DNA of 64,000 nucleotides from Deinococcus radiotolerans (GCF_014647435.1 NZ_BMPE01000003.1:303407-367406); one strand, 5' to 3'. Shown: positions 28,339 through 42,000, numbered from the stretch's first letter. Program-made: numbers and translations. The notes: generated by a model from the sequence alone, not told the origin.

Positions 28339-29193
28339 TCAGCGGCCTTGGCCGTCCAGGGTCTGCTGGGCGAGTTCACGCACCCGCCGGACCTGCCGGT
28401 CACCGTCGAAGGGGCTGAACCCGGCGCTGGACGTGGTGTGCGGATGGTCCCGCAGGGACGCGCGCCGCAGTTCACCCGGCGTGACGTAACTCAGCCCGGC
28501 CTGCTGGCAGGCGCTGAACAGCTCCGCGCGCAGGTCCGCCTCGGTCCGCCAGGGGAACACCGGGCCCGGCGGGACGCTCAACTCATCGTCCAGCAGGCCT
28601 CCGGCCGCGAAGTACAGCTCGCGCAGGGCGTGCAGGGCCGCGTCACTGAGGCGGGTGGCGGTGTGCGTGCGGGTCAGGGTGCCGGTGGGCACATGCACGT
28701 GCGCCCAGTTGAGGACCGTGAGTTCACGGGACCGCAGGGCGTGCTCGTCAATCAGCACCAGAGCGGCCCGTAGGGGGTGCGGGGCGCTGCGGTGCAGGCG
28801 TGTGATGGCCTCCCGGGTGATGAGGGGCGCGGCGCGCCGTTCACTGACGGGCCGCGGCATGCCCTGCATGGGGTGCGTGCTCAGGACGCCCGTCTCGACC
28901 AGGTGGGTGTACAGGCGGCTGAGGAGGCTGAGGCGTTTACGCGCGGAGTTGGGTTTGGCGACCGTCCCGTTGCGGTTCGTGTACGCGGCGGCATGCAGGT
29001 GATCATGCAGGGCCGCGGAGGGGCGGCGCAGATCAATGCGGTCCGGGTCTCTAGGTGTAAAGAACGCCTGGAGGTGAGAGCGGGCCACATGCACCGGGTC
29101 GGGCAGAGCGTCGGCGACGAGGGGCAGGAGGGTGTCGGCGTCGTGATCGTGGAGGGCTTTGAGGATGGCGTGGGTTGTGGGGAGATCCTGCAC
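28339..29193 (-). CDS. Tyrosine recombinase homologue lacking catalytic residues
   Basis: A 284-residue protein with the layout of an integrase. An N-terminal SAM-like segment (RKRLSLLSRLYTHLVETGVLSTHPMQGM) precedes a catalytic-like domain with ALVLIDEHALRSRELTVLNW. R154 fits the first catalytic arginine. The HxLR motif has become G240-E-L-R243, and I find no second histidine and no C-terminal tyrosine nucleophile. It is therefore probably inactive as a recombinase, or is a DNA-binding derivative. The reading frame itself is intact. Start GTG 29193 has AAGGAG five bases upstream. Its promoter lies in a locally AT-rich tract. Confidence 0.75.
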   Translation of the reverse strand: MQDLPTTHAILKALHDHDADTLLPLVADALPDPVHVARSHLQAFFTPRDPDRIDLRRPSAALHDHLHAAAYTNRNGTVAKPNSARKRLSLLSRLYTHLVETGVLSTHPMQGMPRPVSERRAAPLITREAITRLHRSAPHPLRAALVLIDEHALRSRELTVLNWAHVHVPTGTLTRTHTATRLSDAALHALRELYFAAGGLLDDELSVPPGPVFPWRTEADLRAELFSACQQAGLSYVTPGELRRASLRDHPHTTSSAGFSPFDGDRQVRRVRELAQQTLDGQGR

Positions 29194-29203
29194 GCAGACT
29201 CCT

Positions 29204-29225
29204 TTTTATAACTGGAGATATAAAA
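29204..29225 (-). promoter_or_regulatory. 22-base near-palindrome before the recombinase-like gene
   Basis: The sequence starts TTTTATAACT and ends AGATATAAAA. Nine of eleven positions per half are symmetric. It covers the -10/ribosome-site region of the gene at 28339-29193, so it could be an operator, perhaps autoregulatory. Confidence 0.4.
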
Positions 29226-29398
29226 CTAACTAGATATACCTCAGATCTCACATACACCGCAAGTAAACCTGAATTGTACATCCTCAAGCAAAAGCCCATG
29301 CAGAGGCAGAAAAACAGATCGTGGCATCGGATCGACGTAAAGAACTGCATCCCACCCAACAAGGCAAGAGCTGTCGAACGTTTCCGTTTTATATCTCC
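29214..29398. repeat. 13-base inverted repeats bounding an AT-rich tract
   Basis: GGAGATATAAAAC (29214-29226) and its exact complement GTTTTATATCTCC (29386-29398) lie 159 bases apart. The sequence between them is much richer in A+T than the flanks. The repeats might be ends of a small non-coding element or two regulator sites. No target-site duplication is evident. Confidence 0.4.
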
Positions 29399-29690
29399 GG
29401 ATTCTATTTTGGTTCGATTTATCAACAGCCCTCCGAGGTAGCAGGAGCGTGCTGGCTGTGAGAAAGAACTCAAGCACCACCTACAAAAATTTCAGACCTG
29501 TCAGTGAACTGGAGACTGAACAGCTTTAGCCCATTGGCGCCCGAAGACGGCAGGTGCCAACCGAGACTGGCAAGCAGCTCCTCTCTGCCGACCTCCCCGC
29601 AGGAAGAAGCGTATCGCCGGTGCCGGGCAGGACCGTCCGGTACACCCTCCCCTAAGCCGACCGCGCGCTGCGTGGTCAAAGGAGTCAACC
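29399..29690. other. Gap upstream of the DUF892 gene
   Basis: Together with the AT-rich tract this makes a 497-base gap (29194-29690). Frames of 79-140 codons cross it on both strands but show no domain, no good ribosome site and poor composition, so none is called. AAAGGAG stands directly before the DUF892 start. Confidence 0.4.
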
Positions 29691-30185
29691 ATGCCGTCCC
29701 TGAATTCTCTGAGTGACCTATATCTGGAACAGCTGCGCGACCTCTACTCCGCCGAAACTCAGCTGGTGCAGGCGCTGCCCAAGATGGCAGCGGCCGCCCA
29801 CGATCCACAGTTAAGGGCTGGATTCGAGCAGCACCTGGAGCAGACGCGGCAGCATGTGCAGCGCCTGGAATCGGTTCTGAGCGACCTGGGTGAAACGCCC
29901 GGCGGGCACACGTGCAAGGCCATGCAGGGCCTGATCGCCGAGGGGGCCGAGATGATCGGGCAAGACGCCGCGCCCGCCGTGAAGGACGCCGGTCTGATCG
30001 CGTGTGCGCAGCGGGTGGAACACTATGAGATCGCCGGGTACGGCACAGTGGCCCGGTACGCGCAGGTGCTGGGGCACCAGCAGCATCTGGAGACGCTGCG
30101 CGCCACGGAACGTGAGGAGAAAGCCACGGACAGTCAGCTGACGACCCTGGCGGACACCATCAATGAGACTGCTGCTCGGGCCTGA
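29691..30185 (+). CDS. DUF892 (YciE/YciF-like) ferritin-fold protein
   Basis: A 164-residue protein of the DUF892 family, a four-helix ferritin-like fold linked to stress responses in other bacteria. The opening SLSDLYLEQLRDLYSAETQLVQALPKMA is characteristic. Repeated acidic/histidine positions that could bind two metals are seen in EQHLEQTRQHVQRLE and RVEHYEIAGYG. There is no signal peptide. It has AAAGGAG before ATG 29691 and stands alone between two unrelated genes. Its specific role is unknown. Confidence 0.88.
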   Translation: MPSLNSLSDLYLEQLRDLYSAETQLVQALPKMAAAAHDPQLRAGFEQHLEQTRQHVQRLESVLSDLGETPGGHTCKAMQGLIAEGAEMIGQDAAPAVKDAGLIACAQRVEHYEIAGYGTVARYAQVLGHQQHLETLRATEREEKATDSQLTTLADTINETAARA

Positions 30186-30309
30186 GCCCAGGCTAGGGTG
30201 ACAGACGAGGTCAGCGCTGGCGTATCGTCCGCGGACCAGAGGGAATCCACCCCGGGCATACGTCGTTGACTTCTCCTGCGGTGGGCCTGCGCAGGCCTAC
30301 ACTGCGGGT

Positions 30310-31551
30310 ATGCTCTCAGCGCGCGTGCGGCCGTGGTATCCCGTGGTGATTGTCGTGGTGACGGTGCTGGCGCTCCTGCTGGCGGCAGGGGCGCGCAGTG
30401 CGCCCGGTGTGTTTCTACTGCCCATGCAGGACGCGCTGGGCCTGAGCCGCGGCACGCTGTCCGTAACGGCCAGCCTTGGCCTGCTGGTCTTCGGGCTGAG
30501 CGCGCCCCTGTCCGGCCGCTGGATGGACCGCTTCGGGCCGCGCCGCGTGGCGAGCGTGGGGCTGCTGCTGCTCGCCCTGAGTTTCGCCCTGAGTACGCGC
30601 ATGCATGGGGCGCTGGGTCTGCACCTGACCTGGGGGCTGCTGAGCGGACTGGGGACGGGCCTAGTGGGCAGTGTGCTGGGCGCGACGGTCGCGACGCGCT
30701 GGTTCGTGCGGCGGCGTGGGCTGGTGGTGGGTCTGTTCGGCGCGGCGACCAGCGCGGGGCAGCTGGTGTTCATTCCGCTGCTGACCCGCTGGGCGCAGAC
30801 GATCGGGTGGGCTCAGGCTACCCTGATCGTGGCGGCCGCGGCGCTGGCCTTGGCGCCCCTCGTGCTGGCCCTGCTGCGGGACCGCCCTGAGGATCTAGGC
30901 CTGCACCCGGACGGTCAGGCGCCCGCTCCGGGAGCACAGGCTCTGCGGCCGGACCCGGGCGTAATGCGGCGGGCGGTCCGGCACCGGGATTTCTGGCTGC
31001 TGAGCGTCACGTTCTTCGCGTGTGGGTTCACGAGTAACGGCATCATCGGCACTCATTTCATCGCGTACTGCGGGGACCTGGGTCTGGGCGCCACGTTCGC
31101 GGCGGGCACGCTGGCCCTGATGGGTGCATTCAACTTCGTGGGGACGCTGGCCAGCGGGTACCTCACGGACCGGACGGATCCGCGTGCGCTGCTGGCGGGG
31201 TACTACGTGGTGAGGGGCCTGAGCCTGGCGCTGCTGCCGCTGGTGCCGCCCGGCGCGGCGTTCACGATCTTCGCGGTACTGTTCGGGCTGGACTATATCG
31301 CCACGGTGCCCCCCACGACGGCGCTGACAGCAGACACGTTCGGACGGGCGAACGTGGGCACGGTGTACGGCTGGATCTTCTGCGCGCATCAGGTGGGCGC
31401 GGCGCTGGCGTCCTGGCTGGGCGGCGTGACGCGGGACGCGCTGGGCAGTTACGCCCCGGCGTTCCTCGCCTCGGCGGTGCTGGCAGTCGCGGCCGGGGCG
31501 CTGGCCCTGCGGGTCACGCCACCTGCCCGCCGGACCGCACCCACGGGCTGA
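30310..31551 (+). CDS. Major facilitator superfamily transporter (monocarboxylate/OFA-like)
   Basis: A 413-residue inner-membrane protein with about 12 hydrophobic segments. GRWMDRFGPRRVASVG fits the MFS loop 2-3 motif, and TDRTDPRALLAGYYVVRG is the matching loop in the second half. ARSAPGVFLLPMQDALGLSRGTLSVTASLGLLVFG resembles monocarboxylate porters of the OFA group. The substrate is not determinable. It converges with the LysR gene and stands alone. Confidence 0.87.
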   Translation: MLSARVRPWYPVVIVVVTVLALLLAAGARSAPGVFLLPMQDALGLSRGTLSVTASLGLLVFGLSAPLSGRWMDRFGPRRVASVGLLLLALSFALSTRMHGALGLHLTWGLLSGLGTGLVGSVLGATVATRWFVRRRGLVVGLFGAATSAGQLVFIPLLTRWAQTIGWAQATLIVAAAALALAPLVLALLRDRPEDLGLHPDGQAPAPGAQALRPDPGVMRRAVRHRDFWLLSVTFFACGFTSNGIIGTHFIAYCGDLGLGATFAAGTLALMGAFNFVGTLASGYLTDRTDPRALLAGYYVVRGLSLALLPLVPPGAAFTIFAVLFGLDYIATVPPTTALTADTFGRANVGTVYGWIFCAHQVGAALASWLGGVTRDALGSYAPAFLASAVLAVAAGALALRVTPPARRTAPTG

Positions 31552-31598
31552 CTCCTCGGCAGACCGTGCTTCGGGGCGCCTCTCCCCTGCTGGGCGCT

Positions 31599-32480
31599 TC
31601 AGCGGGCGGCGATCCGCTCGGCGGCCCCAATCAGGGCGTTCAGGGCCGGGTTGTCCAGCGCTGCGCGGGTGACGAGACCCACGTCCAGCGTCACCTGGTC
31701 ATCCAGCGGCACGAACCTCACGCCTTCCTGCTGCGGGTTGATCAGGGTCTGTGGGACCAGGGTCACGCCCACCCCGGCAGCCACGCGCGCCACGACGGCG
31801 CTTTCACTGCCGCCCACGGCGCGCGTGCGGGGGACCAGCCCGAAGGCCATGCACAGGGCCTGCACCTGCTCGGGCGGCAGGGTCGTCGCGTAGGGCGTGC
31901 AGGTCAGCCATTCTTCCTGCGCCAGGTCCCGCAGGGCCAGACTGGCGTGCGCCGCCAGGGGATGTTCTTGGGGGAGGGCGGCCAGCAGGGGAATGCGCGC
32001 CAGGGGCCGGGCACGGAGTTCGTCGTGCCAGACGGGCAGGGCCATCAGGCCGGCGTCGAGTTCACCGGCCAGGAGGGCCTGGCGCTGGTCGGGCGTGCAC
32101 AGCTCGGTGACGTCCAGCTGCACGTCCGGGTGCGTGTCGCGCAGGGTCCGCCACAGCCGGGGCAGGAGGGCCGCCTGGGCGGCGCCCATGTACCCGAGGC
32201 GCACGCGGCCCGTTTCGCCCTGCGCGGTCCGCCGGGCCAGGGCCGACGCCTGCTCCAGCTGCGTCAGGATGGCCTGCGCCTGCGGCAGGAACGCCGCGCC
32301 CGCCGCCGTCAGGGTCACGCGGCGGGTGGTGCGGGTCAGGAGGGCCGTGCCCACCTCGTCTTCCAGCGCGCGGATAAGTCGGCCCAGCGGGGACGCGGCC
32401 AGGTTCAGCCGTTCGGCGGCGCGCCCGAAGTGGCGTTCCTCCGCCACGGTGATGAACGCCTGGAGTTGACGGAGATCCAC
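31599..32480 (-). CDS. LysR-family transcriptional regulator
   Basis: A 293-residue regulator. The N-terminal winged helix-turn-helix reads MDLRQLQAFITVAEERHFGRAAERLNLAASPLGRLIRALEDEVG. The periplasmic-binding-type effector domain begins near residue 90 (GRVRLGYMGAAQAALLPRL). It is divergent from ohr, and LysR proteins usually act on the divergent gene and on themselves. Ohr is more often controlled by the MarR-type OhrR, so a LysR partner here is of note. No redox-type cysteine pair is evident in the effector domain, so the inducer is unknown. Confidence 0.9.
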   Translation of the reverse strand: MDLRQLQAFITVAEERHFGRAAERLNLAASPLGRLIRALEDEVGTALLTRTTRRVTLTAAGAAFLPQAQAILTQLEQASALARRTAQGETGRVRLGYMGAAQAALLPRLWRTLRDTHPDVQLDVTELCTPDQRQALLAGELDAGLMALPVWHDELRARPLARIPLLAALPQEHPLAAHASLALRDLAQEEWLTCTPYATTLPPEQVQALCMAFGLVPRTRAVGGSESAVVARVAAGVGVTLVPQTLINPQQEGVRFVPLDDQVTLDVGLVTRAALDNPALNALIGAAERIAAR

Positions 32481-32505
32481 GCCAGATTATACCGGATACG
32501 GTCAG

Positions 32506-32519
32506 AATGCAGCCGCATT
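32506..32519. promoter_or_regulatory. Candidate LysR-type operator
   Basis: AATGC and GCATT flank four bases (AGCC) in the 80-base gap between the divergent LysR and ohr genes. Position and symmetry fit a LysR box, but the short arms make this tentative. Confidence 0.35.
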
Positions 32520-32560
32520 GCCGCCTTGATGTGACTCAGTGCGCGGCGTAACATCCCCGC

Positions 32561-32992
32561 ATGACTGCCACCGAACCCAAGCTGCTGTTCACCGCCACCT
32601 CCGACGTGCAGGGGGGCCGCACCGGTCAGGCCCAGGTGGGCCGCGACCGCCTGCCGGTCACGCTGCGACCCGCGAACTCCAGCACGGCGGGCGCGGACCC
32701 TGAGGAACTGTTCGCGGCCGGGTACGCCTCATGCTTCCTCAGCGCCCTGCAGAGCGTGGCCCGCCGTGACGGCATCACCGTCGGCGGTACGCCCCAGGCC
32801 CGCGCGCACGTCAGCCTGATGCAGGACGCCCAGGGGTACGGCCTGCGGGTCCTGCTGCAGGTGCACCTGCCCGAGACGCCCCTGGAGACCGGCGAGGCGC
32901 TGCTGCGCGCCGCGCACGCCGTGTGCCCCTACAGCCGCGCCGTGGCGGGCAACGTCCCGGTCGAGCTGGAACTGCACGCCCAGCCGTTCTGA
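32561..32992 (+). CDS. ohr: Organic hydroperoxide resistance protein (Ohr, OsmC family)
   Basis: A 143-residue thiol peroxidase that reduces organic hydroperoxides. The two active cysteines are C58 in FAAGYASCFLSAL and C122 in HAVCPYSRA. The conserved arginine R20 lies in QGGRTGQA and the acidic partners in DPEELF. Length and spacing fit Ohr rather than OsmC. It is divergent from a LysR gene and followed by a strong hairpin, so it is monocistronic. Peroxide defence fits the lifestyle of deinococci. Confidence 0.93.
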   Translation: MTATEPKLLFTATSDVQGGRTGQAQVGRDRLPVTLRPANSSTAGADPEELFAAGYASCFLSALQSVARRDGITVGGTPQARAHVSLMQDAQGYGLRVLLQVHLPETPLETGEALLRAAHAVCPYSRAVAGNVPVELELHAQPF

Positions 32993-33003
32993 ATCGCCCG
33001 GGC

Positions 33004-33042
33004 CCCGGGTGACAGGGCGTACTTGGCGCGCTGTCACCCGGG
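33004..33042 (+). terminator. Hairpin downstream of ohr
   Basis: CCCGGGTGACAG (33004-33015) and CTGTCACCCGGG (33031-33042) form a perfect 12-base stem with a 15-base loop, 11 bases past the ohr stop. No T-run follows. Confidence 0.6.
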
Positions 33043-33072
33043 ACCCGTCTGCCCACACTGCACCGACAAGAA

Positions 33073-33102
33073 GGAGGGCCGCGCTGCATGGCGCGGCCCT
33101 CC
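33073..33102 (-). terminator. Terminator of the HU gene
   Basis: GGAGGGCCGCGC and GCGCGGCCCTCC make a perfect 12-base stem around TGCATG. On the minus strand it is followed by TTCTTGTC and lies 16 bases past the HU stop. Confidence 0.75.
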
Positions 33103-33118
33103 AGTTCCAGTCAGGGAT

Positions 33119-33481
33119 TTACAGGTTGCCCTTGAGGGTGCTGGCGACCTTGAAGGCGACTTTCTTGCCGGCGGGAATCTGGATCTTCTCGCTGGTGCCG
33201 GGGCGCACGCCGGTGCGGGCGGCGGTGGCCTTGACGCTCAGGGTGCCCAGGCCGGGCAGGCCGACGCTTTGGCCGCCCTTGATGGCGCCCACGATGACGT
33301 CCAGCATGGCGCTGACGGCTTCCTCGCTCTGCTTCTTGGTCAGGCCGGTCTTGTCGGCAACCATTTCCACGAGCTGGGTCTTGGCGACCTTGCTGCTCTC
33401 GGCCTTGGGCGCGGCTTTCGCGGCGGGAGCGGCCTTGGCGGCGGGCTTCTTGGCGGGGGCTTTCGCAGACTTTTTCGTCAT
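33119..33481 (-). CDS. hup: DNA-binding protein HU with basic N-terminal extension
   Basis: A 120-residue nucleoid protein. The HU core begins near residue 31 ([32 protein letters not shown]). It continues with [39 protein letters not shown], the DNA-binding beta arm. Residues 1-30 are a Lys/Ala/Pro-rich tail ([19 protein letters not shown]...), a known trait of Deinococcus HU. Start ATG 33481 gives this form; ATG 33493 would add MLLT. Neither has a strong ribosome site. It is transcribed alone and ends at a good terminator. Confidence 0.93.
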   Translation of the reverse strand: MTKKSAKAPAKKPAAKAAPAAKAAPKAESSKVAKTQLVEMVADKTGLTKKQSEEAVSAMLDVIVGAIKGGQSVGLPGLGTLSVKATAARTGVRPGTSEKIQIPAGKKVAFKVASTLKGNL

Positions 33482-33785
33482 GGTGAGCAGCATGACATAC
33501 GCCCGCCCGGTTGGGAAGGGGGTATGGGGGCAAGGAACGCCCTCCAGCACGCCGTTCCATCCATAATGAAGACACAAATGCCGTCTGGAACGCAGAATAT
33601 CCGATTTCCTTAATTCTCGCGTCCTGCACGTGGAAACTCCGGAATACCCCCACCCGGCGGGCCGTGCAGGGGCCTGAGGCGGCCCCCGGGCGGGCTTCGC
33701 GCTATGCTCGGGCCATCCACAACTCCAGCGGTCCAGGCGCGAGGCGTCCGGACCGGCACTCCCGATCTCCCGGAGGGACTCGACC
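33482..33785. other. Divergent promoter region between HU and acyl-CoA ligase
   Basis: This 304-base gap holds the control regions of both genes. TATGCT near 33702 is a possible -10 for the ligase. I could not settle a -35 box for either side and see no further gene. Confidence 0.35.
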
Positions 33786-35420
33786 ATGACCCAACCGCAA
33801 CCGTTCTGGCCCGAAGGTAAACCCCGCACCCTGACCCTGCCCGGCACGGGCGTGATGCACAACCTGCGGGTCAGCGCCGAACGCTACCCCGACCGGGTCG
33901 CGTGCTGGCATTACGGCCGCAGCTGGACGTACGCGCAGCTGCACGGGGACGCCACGCGCCTCGCCGGTCACCTGGCCGCGCGGGGCGTGCAGCGCGGCGA
34001 CCGGGTGGCCGTCTGCCTGCAGAACAGCCCCGAGTGGGCCATCGCCGCCTTCGCCACGTGGCAGCTGGGCGCCGTGGTGGTGCCACTCGCCCCGATGCTG
34101 CAGGCGCGTGAGCTGGGCTTCTTCCTGCAGGACGCCGGCATCCGCGCCGGGGTGGTCGGCGCGGAACTGTACGACCGGGCCCATCAGGCGGGCCTGGCGC
34201 ACGCCGTCGTGGCGAACGTCATGCGCGGCGCGCAGGCGACGCCCGGCGTGCCGCTCCCCGACGGGCTGGACGTCACGCCACAGCTCATGGGCGAGGACGT
34301 GACCTTCGAGGACGCCCTGCGCGCCGAGCCCGCACCGGAAGCTGCTGTGGGTGCGGATGACCTGTGCATCATGCCTTACACCTCCGGCACCACGGGTCTG
34401 CCCAAGGGCTGCATGCACACGCACCGTAGCGTGCAGGCGAACGTCTTCGGGGCGGGCGTGTGGGTGGACGGGAACGTCGAGGACGTGTTCCTGGCGGCCC
34501 TGCCGTTCTTTCACGTGACGGGCTTCATCAACAGCCTGATGAGCGCCCTGACGGTCGGCGGGAAGGTCGTGATCATGTCCCGCTGGGACCGCGACGCCGC
34601 CCGGACCCTCATCCGCGAGCAGCAGGTGACCCTCTGGACGAACACGCCCACCATGCTGATCGACCTGATGGCTTCCCCGGACTTCAACCCGGCGGACCTG
34701 CGTTCCCTGCGCAGCGTCACGGGAGGCGGCGCCAGTCTGCCCGCCGCGGTCGGCCAGCGGCTGCTGGACTTGACCGGCATCATGTTCCTGGAAGGCTACG
34801 GGCTGTCCGAGACGATGGCGCAGTCGCACAGCAACCCCAGGGGCCGCCAGAAGCTGCAGTGCCTGGGCATTCCGCTGTTCAACGTGGACGCCCGCGTGGT
34901 GGACCTCGACACCGGCCGGGAGCTGCCGCCGGGCGAGACGGGCGAGATCGTCCTGCGCGGCCCGCAGGTCATGCAGGGCTACTGGAACCGCCCCGACGCC
35001 ACGGCCGAGGCGTTCATGGAGATCGGCGGGCAGCGCTACTTCCGGACGGGTGACCTGGGCTACACCGATGAGGAGGGGTACTTCTTCTTCGCAGACCGCC
35101 TGAAACGCATGGTGAACGTGTCCGGCATGAAGGTCTGGCCGGCCGAGGTGGAGAACCTGTTGCACGCGCACCCTGCCATTCAGGAGGCCTGCGTGATCAG
35201 CGTGCCGGACGAGCGCAGTGGCGAGCGGGCGCGGGCGCTGGTCGTGCTGCGCCCCGGGCAGCAGGCCACCCCCGGGCACCTGGAGACCTGGGCGCGGACG
35301 CAGATGTCCACGTACAAGGTGCCGCGGGACTGGCAGTTCGTGGAGAGCCTGCCGCGCAGCCCCACGGGCAAGGTGGCGTGGCGGCAGTTGCAGGAGGCCG
35401 CGCGGGCGCAGATGGCCTGA
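33786..35420 (+). CDS. Medium/long-chain fatty acyl-CoA ligase
   Basis: A 544-residue AMP-forming enzyme that activates fatty acids with CoA. The ATP/AMP signature is [32 protein letters not shown] is the adenylate-binding motif. [36 protein letters not shown] joins the two domains, and [15 protein letters not shown] carries the C-terminal catalytic lysine. It follows GGAGGGACTCGACC and ends near a two-tier hairpin. It has no operon partner. Chain-length preference cannot be read. Confidence 0.9.
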   Translation: MTQPQPFWPEGKPRTLTLPGTGVMHNLRVSAERYPDRVACWHYGRSWTYAQLHGDATRLAGHLAARGVQRGDRVAVCLQNSPEWAIAAFATWQLGAVVVPLAPMLQARELGFFLQDAGIRAGVVGAELYDRAHQAGLAHAVVANVMRGAQATPGVPLPDGLDVTPQLMGEDVTFEDALRAEPAPEAAVGADDLCIMPYTSGTTGLPKGCMHTHRSVQANVFGAGVWVDGNVEDVFLAALPFFHVTGFINSLMSALTVGGKVVIMSRWDRDAARTLIREQQVTLWTNTPTMLIDLMASPDFNPADLRSLRSVTGGGASLPAAVGQRLLDLTGIMFLEGYGLSETMAQSHSNPRGRQKLQCLGIPLFNVDARVVDLDTGRELPPGETGEIVLRGPQVMQGYWNRPDATAEAFMEIGGQRYFRTGDLGYTDEEGYFFFADRLKRMVNVSGMKVWPAEVENLLHAHPAIQEACVISVPDERSGERARALVVLRPGQQATPGHLETWARTQMSTYKVPRDWQFVESLPRSPTGKVAWRQLQEAARAQMA

Positions 35421-35450
35421 ACGACAGGCGCGTACAGGTTCGGACAGAGA

Positions 35451-35480
35451 GGCGGGTCACCCGGAAGCGGGCGGCCCGCC
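35451..35480 (+). terminator. Two-tier hairpin downstream of acyl-CoA ligase
   Basis: The outer stem GGCGGG/CCCGCC encloses an inner stem CCCG-GAAG-CGGG, followed by TTCAC. It starts 30 bases past the ligase stop. The rest of the 475-base gap 35421-35895 has no convincing gene; only the copA promoter at its end is recognisable. Confidence 0.6.
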
Positions 35481-35829
35481 TTCACGGTGTCGGGGTCTCC
35501 CGTGGGTGCGCGTGAGGGTCTGGCGTCCGTGCGGGGACGGGCCGGGGGGCGATGCCATGTGGACCCACCCCGGGGGGAATCCGGCCGGTCCAACGGGAGC
35601 CCGCAGGGTCGAGGGTCGTTTCCGCGCAGCGTGCCTCAGCCGGTGAGCCCTGACCATTCACTGCCCGGGTGGGGAAAGTTGGACGCGTGGTCTCCCCTGT
35701 GGAGCGGCGGCGCCCGGCTGCCTGAAGCGACTGGGGCGACCTGCCCACAACACAGGACATCAGGACGTGTGGGTCAACGCCTCGCTGCGTCATGAGTGCG
35801 TCAATGCCACCGTTCCGGGGGACATGGGC

Positions 35830-35886
35830 TTGTCGGCTTCGGCTGAAAGGCTTATGCTTCTCGTGGATACCCCCCCGGGGGGGATA
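35830..35886 (+). promoter_or_regulatory. copA promoter with CsoR-like operator
   Basis: TTGTCG (35830-35835) is separated by 17 bases from TATGCT (35853-35858). Just downstream, over the expected transcription start, lies ATA-C7-G7-ATA (35867-35886), a G/C-tract palindrome of the CsoR copper-sensor type. Copper-relieved repression of copA is the expected result. No csoR gene is in the window. Confidence 0.75.
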
Positions 35887-35895
35887 GGAGACAGC

Positions 35896-38361
<2,466 letters not shown>

Positions 38362-38376
38362 CCCGCCACTGCCCGC

Positions 38377-39366
38377 TCAGTGGGGGTCGGGCAGGCCCAG
38401 GAGGGTACGGGCGGTGACCTCGTCGATGACCAGCGTGGTCATGAGTTCCCCGCGCAGGGCGGCGCGCAGCGCCTGGACCTTGCCCAGCCCGCTGACCACG
38501 CAGATGGCGTGCTGCGCGCGGCGGGTGAGGCCCAGGTCCGGGCCGCTGCTGCGGGCGTTGATGGGCAGCCCCTGGTAGCTGCCGTCCTCGCGGAAGAAGA
38601 CGGTGGCGATGTCCCCCGCGACGCCCTGCGCGCGCAGCTGCGCGAGGTCCGTGTCGTCGAGGTACCCGGCGGCGTACACGTGGCTGGGCACCTGCGCACT
38701 GGCCGCGCCGACCGAGTACAGCAGCACGTCGGCGCGGTCCTGGAGCTCCAGGACGTGCTGCACGCTGCGTTCGCGCCACATGGCGGCGCGGGTGGCGGGA
38801 TCGTCGAAGAAGGTGGGGACCGGGAACAGGTGCGCGCGCGCGCCGTAGTTCGCGGCGAAGCGGGTGATGGTGTCGGTCACGAAGCCGCTCATGAAGTCCA
38901 GGGCGTTGGCGCTGCCGTTGAGCTGCACGAACTGGAGGTTCGTGATGGACCGGGGCGTCAGGGCGCGGGAGACGGCGTCCAGGGTGGTGCCCCAGGCGAG
39001 GCCGACGGTCTGTCCGGGGCGCAGGACCTGCCCGAGCAGGTGGGCGGCAGCCACGGCGACGCGTTCCAGCCAGATGTTCTCGGGGCTGCCCGGGGGAACG
39101 CTGACGACCTGGGGGTGCAGGAAGGGGTAGCGGTCGCGCAGCTGCGCTTCGAGGCCCTGCGGCTGGGCCTGGGGGTCATGGATGCGGATCTCGACCAGTC
39201 CGGTGCGGCGCGCCAGGGTGAGCAGGCGGCTGACCTTGGGGCGCGAGAGGCCCAGTTCGCGGGCGATGGCGTCCGTGGTGAGGCCCTGATGGTAGTAGAG
39301 GCGGGCGACCTGCACGGCGTGCGCCGCGGTGTCGTCCGGGGTGGGTTCGGTCACGTGTCCGAGCAT
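38377..39366 (-). CDS. SorC/DeoR-type sugar-binding transcriptional regulator of the glp genes
   Basis: A 329-residue regulator. The N-terminal helix-turn-helix reads LYYHQGLTTDAIARELGLSRPKVSRLLTLARRTGLVEIRIHDP. A SorC-type sugar-phosphate-binding domain follows (TVGLAWGTTLDAVSRAL; SVGAASAQVPSH). Start ATG 39366 was chosen; GTG 39354 is also possible, and ribosome sites are weak for both. It is divergent from glpF across paired TGAACA-N2-TGTTCA sites that recur before glpD. This suggests it controls glycerol use, a job held by the DeoR-type GlpR in many bacteria. Glycerol-3-phosphate as effector is inference. Confidence 0.85.
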   Translation of the reverse strand: MLGHVTEPTPDDTAAHAVQVARLYYHQGLTTDAIARELGLSRPKVSRLLTLARRTGLVEIRIHDPQAQPQGLEAQLRDRYPFLHPQVVSVPPGSPENIWLERVAVAAAHLLGQVLRPGQTVGLAWGTTLDAVSRALTPRSITNLQFVQLNGSANALDFMSGFVTDTITRFAANYGARAHLFPVPTFFDDPATRAAMWRERSVQHVLELQDRADVLLYSVGAASAQVPSHVYAAGYLDDTDLAQLRAQGVAGDIATVFFREDGSYQGLPINARSSGPDLGLTRRAQHAICVVSGLGKVQALRAALRGELMTTLVIDEVTARTLLGLPDPH

Positions 39367-39431
39367 ACCGCCCGGGCCGGACGGAGCGGAGCGTGTGGAT
39401 GGTCTGCGTCTGGGCACGGCACATCCAACTT

Positions 39432-39481
39432 TGAACAAATGTTCACGGTTGCTTGACATTCGTTCAATGCTTGGTGATGAT
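39432..39481 (+). promoter_or_regulatory. glpF promoter with two operators 21 bases apart
   Basis: TGAACAAATGTTCA (39432-39445) is followed exactly 21 bases on by TTGACATTCGTTCA (39453-39466). The second site contains the -35 TTGACA. GATGAT follows after 17 bases (39476-39481). Binding there should block polymerase, so repression is likely. Confidence 0.7.
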
Positions 39482-39600
39482 ACCCGCATCAACAACCCGG
39501 CCCGCGCGGCATCTGGCTGCGTCCCCTACCCGCCCGGCCCGCCCGGGGGCGCGCCCTGCCCGCTCCCGTGGGTCACCTTCCCGACCACAAGGGGTCTTCC

Positions 39601-40431
<831 letters not shown>

Positions 40432-40479
40432 GGCGCACGCCACACCCGACCCCGTTCACCATCCCGGAGGTAGTCACCC

Positions 40480-41979
<1,500 letters not shown>

Positions 41980-42000
41980 GCGCCCATTCCCTGAGCTAAG

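Noticed and set aside
29175..29480. Short frames on both strands in the AT-rich tract
   Set aside because: They lack domains and ribosome sites, and the low GC alone makes stop patterns misleading there.
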